From Pseudomonas sp. SST3 (GTDB taxonomy: Bacteria > Pseudomonadota > Gammaproteobacteria > Pseudomonadales > Pseudomonadaceae), in NCBI RefSeq assembly GCF_003325755.1, contig NZ_QORI02000002.1, positions 241,085 to 305,084 on the forward strand: 64,000 nucleotides of DNA, given 5' to 3'. A program made the position numbers and the translations under genes. Of this stretch, positions 9,264 through 19,067 are shown one piece after another (positions within the stretch are counted from its first letter, which is position 1; the number at the start of each line of letters is the position of its first letter). The notes beneath the pieces are model-generated. The model saw only the letters and a program-made list of their open reading frames with translations. It was not told where the DNA came from and did no database searches.

Positions 9264-11485
9264 ATGAAAGCGCTCGGCAAGATCCTGGGCCTGGTAATCC
9301 TCGGGTTGCTGCTGCTCATCGTCGCATTGGGCTTTGCCCTGACTCATCTGTTCGACCCCAACGACTACAAGGACGAAATCCGCGCGCTTGCCCGCGACAA
9401 GGCTGGCCTCGAGCTGAACATCGACGGCGACATCGGCTGGAGCCTCTTCCCCTGGCTCGGCCTGGAACTGCACGACACCACCCTGGCCACCGTGCGCACA
9501 CCGCAGCAGCCCTTCGCCGATCTGCGCATGCTGGGCCTATCGGTCCGGGTGCTGCCGCTGTTCAGTCGCGAAGTGCAGATGAGCGACATCAACCTCAACG
9601 GTCTCAACCTGACCCTGGCACGCGACGAGAACGGCCGGGGTAATTGGGAAGGCATCGGCCAGCCGGCCAGCGAGGCTCAATCCGGCGATGCGTCACCAGC
9701 GGACCCGGTCGAGACGCCTGCCGACGAGCAGTCATCGAATAACACCAGGCGCCCGCTGCAACTGGATATCGACAGCCTGACCATCAGCGATGCACGTGTG
9801 GCCTACCATGATGCCCAAAGCGGCCAGCAATTCAGTGCCGAAGGCATTGAACTGACAACGGGCGCCATTCGCGAAGCTACTCCGATTCCGGTCAAGCTCA
9901 ACGCCTTCTTTGGCAGTAACAAACCGGTGATGCGGGCCGCACCGAATTGCAGGGCGCACTGCGCTTCGATACCAAGCTGCAACGATATCAACTGGAAGAC
10001 CTGCGTCTGAGCGGCGAGGCGTCCGGCGAGCCGCTGCAGGGCAAGACACTTTCGTTCAGTGCACAGGGGCAACTGCTGGTCGACCTGGCCGCCGAAATCG
10101 CCGAGTGGACCAGCCTGAAGTTCACCGCCAACCAATTGCGCGGCCTTGGCGAACTGAAGGCGCGCGACCTGAAGGAGCAGCCGAAGATCACCGGCACGCT
10201 ATCCATCGCCGAATTCAGTCTGCGCCAGTTCCTTGAGGGCATCGGCCAGCAACTTCCACCCATGGCCGATAGCACCGCTCTGAATAAGGCCGAGCTGGTC
10301 ACCCGCCTGGCCGGCACCCCGACCAGCCTGACCTTCGAAGAGCTCGATCTGAAACTGGACGGCGGCCGCTTTACCGGCCAGGTCGCCGTCAGCGACTTCG
10401 CCAAACAGGCGCTGCAGGTCGATCTCCAGGGCGACCGGCTGGATCTCGATCGCTATTTGCCACCGCCAAGCAAGGAAGACGCTGCCGGTGCGGCACGCCA
10501 GAGCGAAGTCGAGGCTACTGAAGCTGCGGTGATTGGCAGCGGCACCACGCCTTTGCCGAACAAGCCAACGCAACAGGCCTGGAGCGACGCCGCAGTTTTG
10601 CCGATCGGCGCGCTACGCAGCTTGGATACGCGAATCAACCTGAACATCGACAGCCTTACCGCAATGAATCTGCCGCTCGACAGCTTTGCGCTCAAGGCGC
10701 GTAGCTCAGGCGGCCTGCTGACATTGGACGAGCTGCGCGGCGGGCTCTACAACGGGCGTCTGGAAGCCTCGGCCAGCCTGGATGTTCGCCCGCAGGTACC
10801 GCTGATAACTGCCCAGACCCGCATCGCTCGCGTCCCAATCGAGCAACTGCTGAAAAGCCAGAACGACGAAGTGGTTATCAAGGGTCTGCTGAATTTGGAC
10901 GGTGATCTGCGTACTCAGGGCAACAGCCAGAAGGCCTGGATCGACAACCTCAATGGCAAGATCGGCTTCATCATCGACAACGGAATTCTCGTCGACGCCA
11001 ACCTCGAGCAGCAGCTCTGCCGCGCTATCGCCACCCTCAACCGCAAGCCGTTGTCCAGCGATCCGCGGAGCAAGGACACACCGTTCCGGGAACTAAAAGG
11101 CAATCTAACCTTGCGGAACGGCGTCGCCAGCAACCCGGACCTGAAGGCCAGCATTCCCGGCCTGACGGTAAACGGCAACGGCGATGTCGACCTTCGCGTG
11201 CTGGGCATGGATTACCGCATCGGTATCGTCATCGAAGGTGACAAGGGCGAAATGCCCGATCCGGCGTGCGCCGTCAACGAGCGTTATATTGGCATCGAAT
11301 GGCCGCTGCACTGCCGCGGCCCGCTGGAGTTGGGCGCCAAGGCCTGCCGCTTCGACAAGGACGGCCTCGGCAAGATCGCCGCCAGGCTCGCAGGAGACAA
11401 GCTCAACGAGACCATCGAAGAGAAGCTTGGCGACAAGGTCAGTCCTGAGCTAAAGGACGCACTGAAAGGGCTGTTCAACCGATGA
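9264..11485 (+). pseudogene. asmA: AsmA family protein, interrupted by a single-base frameshift
   Basis: AsmA-family inner-membrane-anchored protein with a large periplasmic domain, implicated in outer-membrane lipid homeostasis. One N-terminal membrane segment (MKALGKILGLVILGLLLLIVAL) is followed by the family motif FDPNDYKDEI. The gene is in two frames. Frame one runs from 9264 and reads on to a stop near 10010 with nonsense after about 9938. The other frame takes over with RTELQGALRFDTKLQ and continues to 11485. Inserting one base near 9936-9938 (a GGGCC run) restores a continuous protein of about 740 residues, the normal length. This is either a sequencing error or a recent mutation. The stop overlaps the mutY start (ATGA). 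Confidence 0.85.
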
Positions 11486-12564
11486 TCCTACGCCCCTTGA
11501 GCGACGAGCAATTCGGCGCGGCCGTCCTCGACTGGTACGACCGTCATGGCCGCAAGGATCTGCCCTGGCAGCAGGGCATCACGCCGTACCGGGTATGGGT
11601 ATCGGAGATCATGCTGCAGCAGACCCAGGTCAGTACCGTGCTTGGCTACTTTGACCGCTTCATGGATGCGCTGCCGACCGTTGAGGCACTAGCGACGGCT
11701 GCCGAAGATGAAGTGCTGCATTTGTGGACGGGGCTGGGCTACTACAGCCGCGCCCGCAATCTGCACAAGACTGCCAAGCTGATCGTTACCGAGCACGGCG
11801 GTGATTTTCCGCGTTGCGTCGAGCGGCTCGCCGAACTGCCCGGCATCGGTAGATCCACCGCGGGCGCCATCGCCAGCCTGAGCATGGGCCTGCGCGCGCC
11901 GATACTCGATGGAAACGTCAAGCGCGTACTGGCCCGCTACGTCGCACAGGATGGTTATCCGGGCGAGCCGAAAGTCGCCAGGCAGCTCTGGGACGTTGCC
12001 GAACGCCTGACCCCGCAAACGCGCGTCAACCATTACACCCAGGCGATGATGGACCTCGGCGCCACGCTCTGCACCCGCAGCAAACCCAGTTGCCTGCTGT
12101 GCCCGTTGAAAGCTGGCTGTCGCGCCCATCTGCTCGGTCGCGAAACCGATTTTCCGGCGCCCAAGCCTCGCAAGGCGCTTCCACAGAAGCGCACGCTGAT
12201 GCCCTTGCTGGCCAACCATGAGAGCGCCATCCTGCTCTATCGTCGGCCACCCACTGGCCTCTGGGGCGGACTCTGGAGCCTGCCGGAGTTGGACGATCTG
12301 GCCGCGCTCGACCCGCTCGCCGAACGCCACGCCCTGCAGCTACAACAGCGCCGAGAGCTGCCCTGCCTGACCCATACTTTCAGTCATTTCCAGCTGGCCA
12401 TCGAGCCCTGGCTGATAACAGTCAAGTCCGAGGCCAACGCCGTGGCCGAGCCAGACTGGCTCTGGTATAACCTCGCCACCCCGCCGCGACTGGGGCTCGC
12501 CGCCCCGGTGAAGATGCTGCTCAAGCGCGCCGCCGCCGAATTGAACGCAGGAGAGATGTCATGA
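11482..12564 (+). CDS. mutY: A/G-specific adenine glycosylase
   Basis: Base-excision repair enzyme that removes adenine mispaired with 8-oxoguanine. The 360-residue protein has the HhH-GPD domain: [12 protein letters not shown] carries the catalytic Glu, [11 protein letters not shown] is the helix-hairpin-helix, and the following NVKRVLARY lacks the usual Asp position only in the short string shown (ILDGNVKRV contains it). An iron-sulfur motif C-x6-C-x2-C-x5-C ([17 protein letters not shown]) and a C-terminal NUDIX-like 8-oxoG recognition domain (from about residue 230) follow. It overlaps asmA upstream and yggX downstream by ATGA, so it is translationally coupled. Confidence 0.96.
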   Translation: MILRPLSDEQFGAAVLDWYDRHGRKDLPWQQGITPYRVWVSEIMLQQTQVSTVLGYFDRFMDALPTVEALATAAEDEVLHLWTGLGYYSRARNLHKTAKLIVTEHGGDFPRCVERLAELPGIGRSTAGAIASLSMGLRAPILDGNVKRVLARYVAQDGYPGEPKVARQLWDVAERLTPQTRVNHYTQAMMDLGATLCTRSKPSCLLCPLKAGCRAHLLGRETDFPAPKPRKALPQKRTLMPLLANHESAILLYRRPPTGLWGGLWSLPELDDLAALDPLAERHALQLQQRRELPCLTHTFSHFQLAIEPWLITVKSEANAVAEPDWLWYNLATPPRLGLAAPVKMLLKRAAAELNAGEMS

Positions 12565-12833
12565 CCCGCACCGTGAACTGCCGCAAATACAAAGAAGAAC
12601 TCCCCGGCCTCGATCGCCCGCCGTATCCGGGCGCAAAGGGCGAGGACATCTACAACAACGTATCGAAGAAGGCCTGGGATGACTGGCAGAAGCACCAGAC
12701 CATGCTGATCAACGAACGCCGTCTGAACATGATGAACGCTGAAGATCGCAAGTTTTTGCAGGCCGAGATGGACAAATTCTTCTCTGGCGAAGACTACGCT
12801 CAGGCCGAAGGGTACGTACCGCCGAGCGAATGA
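12561..12833 (+). CDS. yggX: Oxidative damage protection / Fe(II)-trafficking protein YggX
   Basis: A 90-residue cytoplasmic protein of the YggX family, which protects iron-sulfur enzymes from oxidants and affects iron handling. The family start [21 protein letters not shown] with its conserved Cys is intact, as is [14 protein letters not shown]. It overlaps the mutY stop by four bases, an arrangement shared with E. coli (mutY-yggX) that links repair of oxidised DNA with iron protection. Confidence 0.96.
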   Translation: MTRTVNCRKYKEELPGLDRPPYPGAKGEDIYNNVSKKAWDDWQKHQTMLINERRLNMMNAEDRKFLQAEMDKFFSGEDYAQAEGYVPPSE

Positions 12834-13006
12834 CCCGTTGCACCAGACGGGGACGCCCCGCACTATGCCTGTTCCGTCGGGACCGCTGCAGCTGCCCCGA
12901 CGGGCTACCGAAATGCCAATACAACGCTAAACACCCGTTCTGGCTAAATATTTTTCCAGGCCGCGCTTGACAGGCAAAAGCCAAATCCGTCTAATAGCGC
13001 CCCGTT

Positions 13007-13082
13007 GCCCAGGTAGCTCAGTCGGTAGAGCAGGGGATTGAAAATCCCCGTGTCGGCGGTTCGATTCCGTCCCTGGGCACCA
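13007..13082 (+). tRNA. tRNA-Phe (anticodon GAA)
   Basis: A 76-nt cloverleaf with encoded CCA. The acceptor stem is GCCCAGG/CCTGGGC, the D arm GCTC...GAGC, the anticodon stem GGGGA/TCCCC around loop TTGAAAA giving anticodon GAA, and the T arm GGCGG-TTCGATT-CCGTC. It is followed 12 bp later by a strong terminator. Confidence 0.97.
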
Positions 13083-13094
13083 TGAATCCGAACA

Positions 13095-13124
13095 AAAAAG
13101 GCTCACCATCTGGTGGGCCTTTTT
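13095..13124 (+). terminator. Rho-independent terminator of tRNA-Phe
   Basis: The inverted repeat AAAAAGGCTCACC / GGTGGGCCTTTTT with a 4-nt loop ends in a T-run, immediately after the tRNA. Confidence 0.85.
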
Positions 13125-13492
13125 GTTTTCTGCTGCCCGCCCTCTTCGCTTCTCTGCATGCCTTCCGCTTCGCCGGTGCCTAGGCCGACGAAGCCCGCGA
13201 ACCACTTTTCCGCCCCAACTCGACACTCCGTTGCGATACGCCGGTGATATCAAGCCAACGTCGACGCAGCAGTCTTCGATCCGATTGACGTTGTCCTCTC
13301 AACGGGCAGCACTGATGCCTTCGCTGACAGCGCGTCACAGTAGCCGGCGCCGCGAACTGGATGCGTGACTACCGAATTCTGCAGCCGACAGACCGTCCGA
13401 CCGCTGCGGTGAATATCCCGCCCAGAGCGGCGTTGGCTATATGCCGGTATTCGGATGGCACCATCCAAGCACCGAGACAAACCATGAACATA
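13125..13492. other. Intergenic region, no gene recognised
   Basis: About 370 bp between the tRNA-Phe terminator and the TonB receptor promoter region. Open frames on both strands are short and carry no recognisable motif. No RNA gene or repeat was seen. Confidence 0.5.
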
Positions 13493-13517
13493 ATGCAAAC
13501 TATTTTCATTTAGTTTA
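13493..13517 (+). promoter_or_regulatory. Candidate Fur-box in the receptor promoter
   Basis: An AT-rich stretch (gcaaactattttcatttag) within a GC-rich intergenic region, about 50-70 bp before the receptor start. It shows partial agreement with the GATAATGATAATCATTATC Fur consensus (about 10 of 19 positions by eye). Iron control is expected for this gene cluster by function; the site itself is tentative. Confidence 0.42.
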
Positions 13518-13563
13518 CATTCTCGCCCCGATTTCCCCACAACACCAAAATCGGGAGCGTCTC

Positions 13564-15696
13564 GTGTTTCGCAAATCCTGCCTGTGCCTATCCATTTCGC
13601 TTGCGTCTTTTTCCCTTTCGTCCGCGCCAGCTTTTGCCGCAGAGGCCACTGAGCTCGAAGCGGTAACTATCAGCGCAACACGCGCCAGAAGCGAAGCCGG
13701 CAAGACGCCACAAAAGATCACCGTGATAGATCGCGAGCAGATTGAGCAGCAGCTGGCGATCACCTCGGATCACGGTGCGGTGTTGAGCAATTTGATCCCG
13801 TCTTATTCGCCGAGTCGGCAGAAGATGAGCAGCGCGGGTGAAACCTTCCGCGGTCGCTCGGCGCTGATTCTCATCGATGGTGTGCCGCAATCCACACCAC
13901 TACGAGACAGCCAGCGCGATGGCTATACCATTGATCTTTCAATGGTCGAGCGCATCGAGGTGATTCATGGCGCTAGCGCCGAGCACGGCCTGGGCGCGAC
14001 GGGCGGTATCATCAACTACGTTACCCGCCGCCCCGAGAGCGGCACGCTGCGCCAGCATGCCGGGGTTAGTTTCATCGCCCCCACCGATTATGAATCCGAA
14101 GGACTCGGCTACAAGCTGGACTATCGAGTCGAGGGCACCCAGGGCAACTTCGACTACCTCGTCGGTACCAGCTGGCAGACCCAGGGGATGTTCTACGATG
14201 CCAATGGCGACCTGATCGGCGTCGATGACACCCAGGGCGACGTTATGGATTCGACCAGCACCGACTTGCTGGTCAAGCTCGGCTATTGGCTGGACGACAA
14301 CCAGAACATCGGCCTGATGGTCAATCGCTACGAGGTCGAGGGCGAGCACGAGTACGTCAACGTTCCGGGCGATGCCGACGCCGACATTCCCGCCACGTCA
14401 CGCAAAGGCGACCCGCAGGGCAAAGCGCCACAGAACGAAGTGCTGGCGACCAGTCTGTCGTACAAGCACGCTGACCTGTATGGCAACGAGCTGGGCCTGC
14501 AGCTTTACACGCAGCGCTTTCGCGCGCGCTTCGGTGGAGGTACCAACGGCACCTTTCAAGATGCCGGCATCGCGCCTATCGGCACCCTGTTCGACCAATC
14601 GCAGAACGAGTCGGACAAGATCGGCGGCAAGCTAACCCTCAGCCGTGACGGCCTGCTCGATGATCACCTGATGCTCACCGGCGGCCTCGATGTGCTGCAG
14701 GACACCACCAGCCAGCAGCTGATCCTCACCGATCGTGAATGGGTACCGGAGACGGTTTTCCGTAACTACGCGCCTTTCCTGCAGGCCGAAATCCGCGCCA
14801 TGGAAGACCTGACGTTGTTTGCCGGCGTTCGCCATGAGTTCGCCGATCTGGATGTAGACAGCTTCAAGACCATCGCCTCGACCAATCCGGCGCTCGGTGG
14901 CGTGGACGTCGAAGGTGGCAATCCGACCTTCGAAGAAACGCTCTACAACGCCGGTGTGGTCTGGCAAATGACAGACTGGGTGCAGCTTTTCGCCAACTAT
15001 TCCGAAGGCTTCGGCATGCCGGACGTAGGCCGGGTGCTGCGCGGAATCGAGACACCGGACACCAGTGTCGACAACTTCCTCGACCTGCAACCGATAGTCA
15101 CCGAGAACCGCGAAATCGGCTTTCGTCTGAACCACGGCCCGTTCGATGCGGAGATCAGCTATTACGAATCCGATGCGGAACTGGGGTCGCGCCTGGATAG
15201 CGTTGGCGGGGTGTATCAGATTCGTCGGGAACGCACCGAAATCGACGGCATTGAGTTCACTGGCGGCTGGCGGGTCAACGATGCCCATCGTTTGAAACTG
15301 ATGTACGCCCAGGTCAACGGTCAATCCGATACCGATGGCGACGGCAAGGTTGATACCGATCTCAACGGCGCGAACATCTCGCCGGACCGCTATGGCGCCA
15401 GCTGGCAGGCAAACTGGACCGACCAACTGCATAGCCTGCTGCAGGCCAACCATTACGTCAGTCGTGATTTTGACCAACCGGGCCTGGAGTTCGATGGCTA
15501 TACGCTGGTGGATGCCTACATGGGTTATCGCCTGCCAGTCGGCGAACTCAGCCTCGGGGTCGAGAATCTGCTGAACCGAGATTACCTGACGTACTATTCC
15601 CAGGCGGCCAACACCGGTTCGAAAGTCACCCGTGACGGACGCGTATTCAACGGTCGCGGGCGCACGGTGACGCTCGGTTACCAGGTCAGTTTCTAA
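13564..15696 (+). CDS. TonB-dependent siderophore-type receptor
   Basis: Outer-membrane active transporter driven by TonB, most likely for a ferric siderophore. I prefer the GTG at 13564: it directly precedes a good signal peptide (FRKSCLCLSISLASFSLSSAPAFA), has GGAG 8-10 bp upstream, and gives 710 residues. After cleavage, ELEAVTISATR is a plausible TonB box. A plug domain (VIDREQIEQQL to INYVTRRPESG, about residues 45-165) and a beta-barrel ending in Phe (GYQVSF) follow. Two acidic Ca-like loops (DTDGDGKVDTDLNG) occur late in the barrel. The substrate cannot be named. The next three genes (DUF3649, PepSY, DUF3325) are frequent companions of iron-siderophore receptors. Confidence 0.9.
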   Translation: MFRKSCLCLSISLASFSLSSAPAFAAEATELEAVTISATRARSEAGKTPQKITVIDREQIEQQLAITSDHGAVLSNLIPSYSPSRQKMSSAGETFRGRSALILIDGVPQSTPLRDSQRDGYTIDLSMVERIEVIHGASAEHGLGATGGIINYVTRRPESGTLRQHAGVSFIAPTDYESEGLGYKLDYRVEGTQGNFDYLVGTSWQTQGMFYDANGDLIGVDDTQGDVMDSTSTDLLVKLGYWLDDNQNIGLMVNRYEVEGEHEYVNVPGDADADIPATSRKGDPQGKAPQNEVLATSLSYKHADLYGNELGLQLYTQRFRARFGGGTNGTFQDAGIAPIGTLFDQSQNESDKIGGKLTLSRDGLLDDHLMLTGGLDVLQDTTSQQLILTDREWVPETVFRNYAPFLQAEIRAMEDLTLFAGVRHEFADLDVDSFKTIASTNPALGGVDVEGGNPTFEETLYNAGVVWQMTDWVQLFANYSEGFGMPDVGRVLRGIETPDTSVDNFLDLQPIVTENREIGFRLNHGPFDAEISYYESDAELGSRLDSVGGVYQIRRERTEIDGIEFTGGWRVNDAHRLKLMYAQVNGQSDTDGDGKVDTDLNGANISPDRYGASWQANWTDQLHSLLQANHYVSRDFDQPGLEFDGYTLVDAYMGYRLPVGELSLGVENLLNRDYLTYYSQAANTGSKVTRDGRVFNGRGRTVTLGYQVSF

Positions 15697-15714
15697 GGTA
15701 GTGGATCAAGAGCG

Positions 15715-16041
15715 ATGAAACGCGACGGGCAGCCTCCGGGCCGGCGATGGCCCAGGCAAGCCAGCCTGCTGCTGCGCGTTGTTGCGGCGGTCGGCGGCGG
15801 ATACGCGTGCACGGTGGCGCTCTCCTCGACCGCCGCCCAGCTGCTGACGCTGCTCGGCGGCATGGCGCGCAGCGAAGCGGTGATCCTCGCGGCGATGCTG
15901 GGGTTCATCCTGTACCTCGTACTGCTGTTGTGGAGCTTCACCGAGCCCAGGCTCTGGCGGGTCTGGGCTCTGCTACTGGCAGGCACCGCGATCGGTCTGG
16001 GATTGCGGCATCAGCTGGCGCCAGCCCTGGTCGGTGCCTGA
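15715..16041 (+). CDS. DUF3649 family membrane protein
   Basis: A 108-residue protein with three or four predicted membrane helices after a basic N-terminus (MKRDGQPPGRRWPR). It matches the DUF3649 family as commonly found beside PepSY-membrane proteins in iron-uptake loci. It starts 18 bp after the receptor gene and ends next to the PepSY gene, so it is probably co-transcribed. Biochemical role unknown. Confidence 0.8.
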   Translation: MKRDGQPPGRRWPRQASLLLRVVAAVGGGYACTVALSSTAAQLLTLLGGMARSEAVILAAMLGFILYLVLLLWSFTEPRLWRVWALLLAGTAIGLGLRHQLAPALVGA

Positions 16042-16042
16042 G

Positions 16043-17620
16043 ATGGCGCCAGGCAAGGGTTTCCGCCAATCAATGAGCTGGCTGCATACCTGGGCTGGCG
16101 TGCTGCTCGGCGGCCTGCTGCTGGCGATCTTCTGGACCGGTTCGCTGTCGGTGTTCGATCGCGAGATCGACCGCTGGATGCAACCAGGCACGCGCCTGGC
16201 ACCCGCGCCGGCGTCGCTATCGCTCGACCGGCTCGTCCTGCCGCATGCCCAGCAATTGGCGGCTGATGCGCCGGTCTGGTCGATCAGCCTGCCGACTCCG
16301 CGCACGCCGACCCTGCAACTCGATTATCAGGACCCACAGCAGGGTCCGGTACGCCGTCACATTGATCCGCACACTGGCGAGCTGATTGCCGACCAGGGCA
16401 GCTGGGCCGGGACGCGCTTCATCTTTCCCTTCCATTTCAGCTTGCACCTCAGCTGGCGTAGCATCGGTTACTGGTTGGTCGGCGTGGCCGGGATGGGCAT
16501 GCTGGTGCTCTTGGTGTCAGGGGTAGTGGCGCACCGCAAGATCTTCGCCGAGTTCTTCACCTTTCGCCCACGCAAGCGACCACAACGTAGCCTGCTCGAC
16601 CTGCACAACCTCACCGGGGTGCTGGTGTTGCCGTTTCATTTCGTGATCAGCCTGTCCGGGCTGATCATCTTCTATCTGATCTACTTTCCAGGGATTACCC
16701 AGACGCTTTATCCACAAGGCCAGGCGCAGTTCAAGCTCGAAGCACTGGGAAATTACTCGCGCCCCGCATCGGGCGTGGACGCCGAAAGCGCGTCACTGGA
16801 CGCCATGCTGACGAGCGCAAAGGCCATCTGGACCGAGAGCGGCACACCCGGCGAGGCCTATTTCGTGCGCGTCTGGAATCCCGGCGACCGCAACGCGTAC
16901 GTCGAGGTTCGTCGCTCCTTTGCCGATGACGTGACGATGAATGTCGACCGGCTGACCTTCGACGGCACGACCGGCGCGCTGCTTCATCAGCATTCGACGG
17001 CCCCTGTCAGTGGAGTACAACGCTTTCTGACGGGCCTGCATTTCATCCAGTTCGACCACTGGACGCTGCGCTGGCTGTACTTCACCGGGGGCCTTAGTGG
17101 CTGTGTGCTGATCGGCACCGGGCTGCTGTTCTGGACCGGCTCGCGGCGTGCCCGGCACCAGCGTCAAGGGCGGATCGGCGCACGCCTGGTCGAAGCGCTG
17201 AGTGTGACCGCGGGGGCTGGTTTGATCATCGCAACCCTGGCCTTCTTCATCGCCAATCGCCTGCTGCCGATGGACAGCCTAGCGACCGGCACCCAACGAG
17301 CCGCACTGGAGGGCTGGGCGTTTTACCTGAGCTGGCTGCTAGCGCTGGCACACGCCGTGTTGAGGCCTGCGCAGGCATGGCGCCGGCAACTGCAGTTCGC
17401 CGCCGTGCTTGCAGTAATTGCCGTGGCGCTGAACTGGCTCACCACCGGCGATCATCTGTTACGCAGCCTGTCCGCCGGCCACACGGCCGTTGCCGGTATG
17501 GACCTGATGCTGCTGGTGCTCGCGGGCTTCTGTCTGCTGGTGGCTGCTCGTATTCAGCGCGCCCGCAGCTTGCCGCAACCGGTAGCGGGCAAGCTGCGGG
17601 GGGAGCAGCAGGGTGCCTGA
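16043..17620 (+). CDS. PepSY-associated transmembrane protein
   Basis: A 525-residue inner-membrane protein of the PepSY-TM (PiuB-like) family. It has an N-terminal helix with WLHTWAGVLLGGLLLAIFW, a periplasmic PepSY region, then further helices (about residues 145-170, 195-225, 345-370, 395-415, 435-520). Conserved His residues at helix ends (FHFSLHLSW, LDLHNLTGVLVLPFHF) could bind haem or metal; some relatives are ferric-siderophore reductases (known for the family, inferred here). The ATG at 16043 follows the DUF3649 stop by one base; an in-frame GTG at 16034 is an alternative. It overlaps the next gene by 8 bp. Confidence 0.85.
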   Translation: MAPGKGFRQSMSWLHTWAGVLLGGLLLAIFWTGSLSVFDREIDRWMQPGTRLAPAPASLSLDRLVLPHAQQLAADAPVWSISLPTPRTPTLQLDYQDPQQGPVRRHIDPHTGELIADQGSWAGTRFIFPFHFSLHLSWRSIGYWLVGVAGMGMLVLLVSGVVAHRKIFAEFFTFRPRKRPQRSLLDLHNLTGVLVLPFHFVISLSGLIIFYLIYFPGITQTLYPQGQAQFKLEALGNYSRPASGVDAESASLDAMLTSAKAIWTESGTPGEAYFVRVWNPGDRNAYVEVRRSFADDVTMNVDRLTFDGTTGALLHQHSTAPVSGVQRFLTGLHFIQFDHWTLRWLYFTGGLSGCVLIGTGLLFWTGSRRARHQRQGRIGARLVEALSVTAGAGLIIATLAFFIANRLLPMDSLATGTQRAALEGWAFYLSWLLALAHAVLRPAQAWRRQLQFAAVLAVIAVALNWLTTGDHLLRSLSAGHTAVAGMDLMLLVLAGFCLLVAARIQRARSLPQPVAGKLRGEQQGA

Positions 17621-17936
17621 GTTCGCCGCATCGCTGCTGGCCTTTGCGCTGGGCTATGTGGCCTTCGCCTTGTTAGCGCTCGGCCAGCCGGCGCATCTGA
17701 AGGCGGTCGACCCGCTCGCGCCCGCGCCGTCCGCACCGATACGACACAGGCTGCTGGCCACGCTAATGCTGGCAAGCGTCCTGTTCCTGCTGCTGACGAT
17801 TCAAGGTGGCGCATTCGGCGTCCTGCTTTGGGTGACGCTCCTCAGCGCCGCTGCGCTCAGTCTGTCATTCACCTTGAGCTGGAAGCCTGTCTGGCTGCGA
17901 CCCGTTGCCCGTTTTATAGCGTTCACGCATCGCTGA
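17613..17936 (+). CDS. DUF3325 family membrane protein
   Basis: A 107-residue hydrophobic protein with about three membrane helices, typical of DUF3325. The GTG start at 17613 overlaps the end of the PepSY gene and is preceded by a strong GGGGGAG site. It completes the receptor-DUF3649-PepSY-DUF3325 unit. No activity is known for the family; a supporting role in reductive iron release or membrane assembly is only inferred from linkage. Confidence 0.8.
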   Translation: MPEFAASLLAFALGYVAFALLALGQPAHLKAVDPLAPAPSAPIRHRLLATLMLASVLFLLLTIQGGAFGVLLWVTLLSAAALSLSFTLSWKPVWLRPVARFIAFTHR

Positions 17937-18069
17937 GCCGCAGCATCAAGCCGGGACCAAACGCCTTCGGGGCCGGCAGGGTGGCGAGTCAGAACAATTA
18001 CACATAAGCTGCCATTTGCTGGCTGCACTGCTAAGGAAGGCCGCTCATGTATCAGGAGCTTTAACGGTT

Positions 18070-18849
18070 GTGCGGACGTTCCCCTCGATTCTACTGATCT
18101 GGCTGATCCTCGCCGCCCCGACGAGTGCGGCAGAGTGGACGTTCGTCACCGAAGATTTTCCGCCGTTTACCTACCGAGCCGAACGCTTCGGCAATACCGG
18201 TGCGGGAACACATCAGGCCAAGGGTCCGCTGGTGGAAATCGTCCAGGCAGTGTGCAGTCACCTGCGCCAGGACTGCTCGATCAAGGTTCATCCCTGGCAG
18301 CGGGCGCTACGGCAGGCCGAACAGGGCGAAGCAGACGGCATCTTCACAGTGGTTCGCTCACCGCAACGCGAGCGCGCGTTTCATATCACCCGCATGCTCG
18401 TCACCTCGCGCTACAGCGTGTTCGCCCGCGAGGGCAGCGCCTTCGTATACAGCCAACCGGGCGACCTGGCAGGCCGCGTGATCGGCGTCTACGGCCCGTC
18501 CGGCACCTCGTATGTACTCTCCCAACGCCTCGAACCGGTCGCCGATGTGCAGATTCACCTGACCGCAAGTAATCGCCGCCTGTTGCAGATGCTGTCTTCC
18601 GGGCGCTTCGGCGAGCACGGCCTGGCCGTGCTCAACCAGGATGTCGCCTGGCATCTGATCAAGGAGGAGCAGCTCGATGGGCTATACGAGACAGGCGAGC
18701 TGGCGATGGTCTCATACGGTATCGGCCTGTCGCGCAAGCGCTTCAGCGAAGCGCAGTTCAAGGTGTTCGAGCAGGCACTCGATACGCTCATAGCCGACGG
18801 CACCGTATCGGTCATTCTGCGTCGCCACCAGCTGCAAGCAGCGTATTGA
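18070..18849 (+). CDS. Periplasmic solute-binding protein, SBP_bac_3-like (orphan)
   Basis: A 259-residue exported binding protein. I favour the GTG at 18070, with AGGAG 11 bp upstream, because it begins directly at the signal peptide (VRTFPSILLIWLILAAPTSAA); a longer frame from 18016 adds an unlikely leader. Mature protein motifs are TEDFPPFTY, PWQRALRQAEQGEADG and VRSPQRERAF, typical of distant amino acid receptor-like proteins. It is more divergent than the three closely related orphans at 3502, 4546 and 34167. No permease or ATPase is adjacent. Ligand unknown. Confidence 0.78.
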   Translation: MRTFPSILLIWLILAAPTSAAEWTFVTEDFPPFTYRAERFGNTGAGTHQAKGPLVEIVQAVCSHLRQDCSIKVHPWQRALRQAEQGEADGIFTVVRSPQRERAFHITRMLVTSRYSVFAREGSAFVYSQPGDLAGRVIGVYGPSGTSYVLSQRLEPVADVQIHLTASNRRLLQMLSSGRFGEHGLAVLNQDVAWHLIKEEQLDGLYETGELAMVSYGIGLSRKRFSEAQFKVFEQALDTLIADGTVSVILRRHQLQAAY

Positions 18850-19067
18850 TTCACCTCGGCTGAGCGCGCGATACAGCTACCAGCCTCGTCTCAGCCGACC
18901 ATGCCCGGCCGCTCTTTCACGACGCAGCAATCGGCCAATCGCCCGTCTCCCCGTTTATCGGGTGAGTAATTGCCGCGAAATCACCGTCTACCCTTCAGTT
19001 AGCAGTTTCGCTTCGGAGCCAGTGCGCGTTTCCGTCCCCCTCTAGCAACCAGAGACCCGAACGACAT

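Noticed and set aside
9930..9950. Programmed frameshifting in asmA
   Set aside because: No slippery heptamer followed by a structure is seen, and the AsmA family is not known to use it; an indel is simpler.
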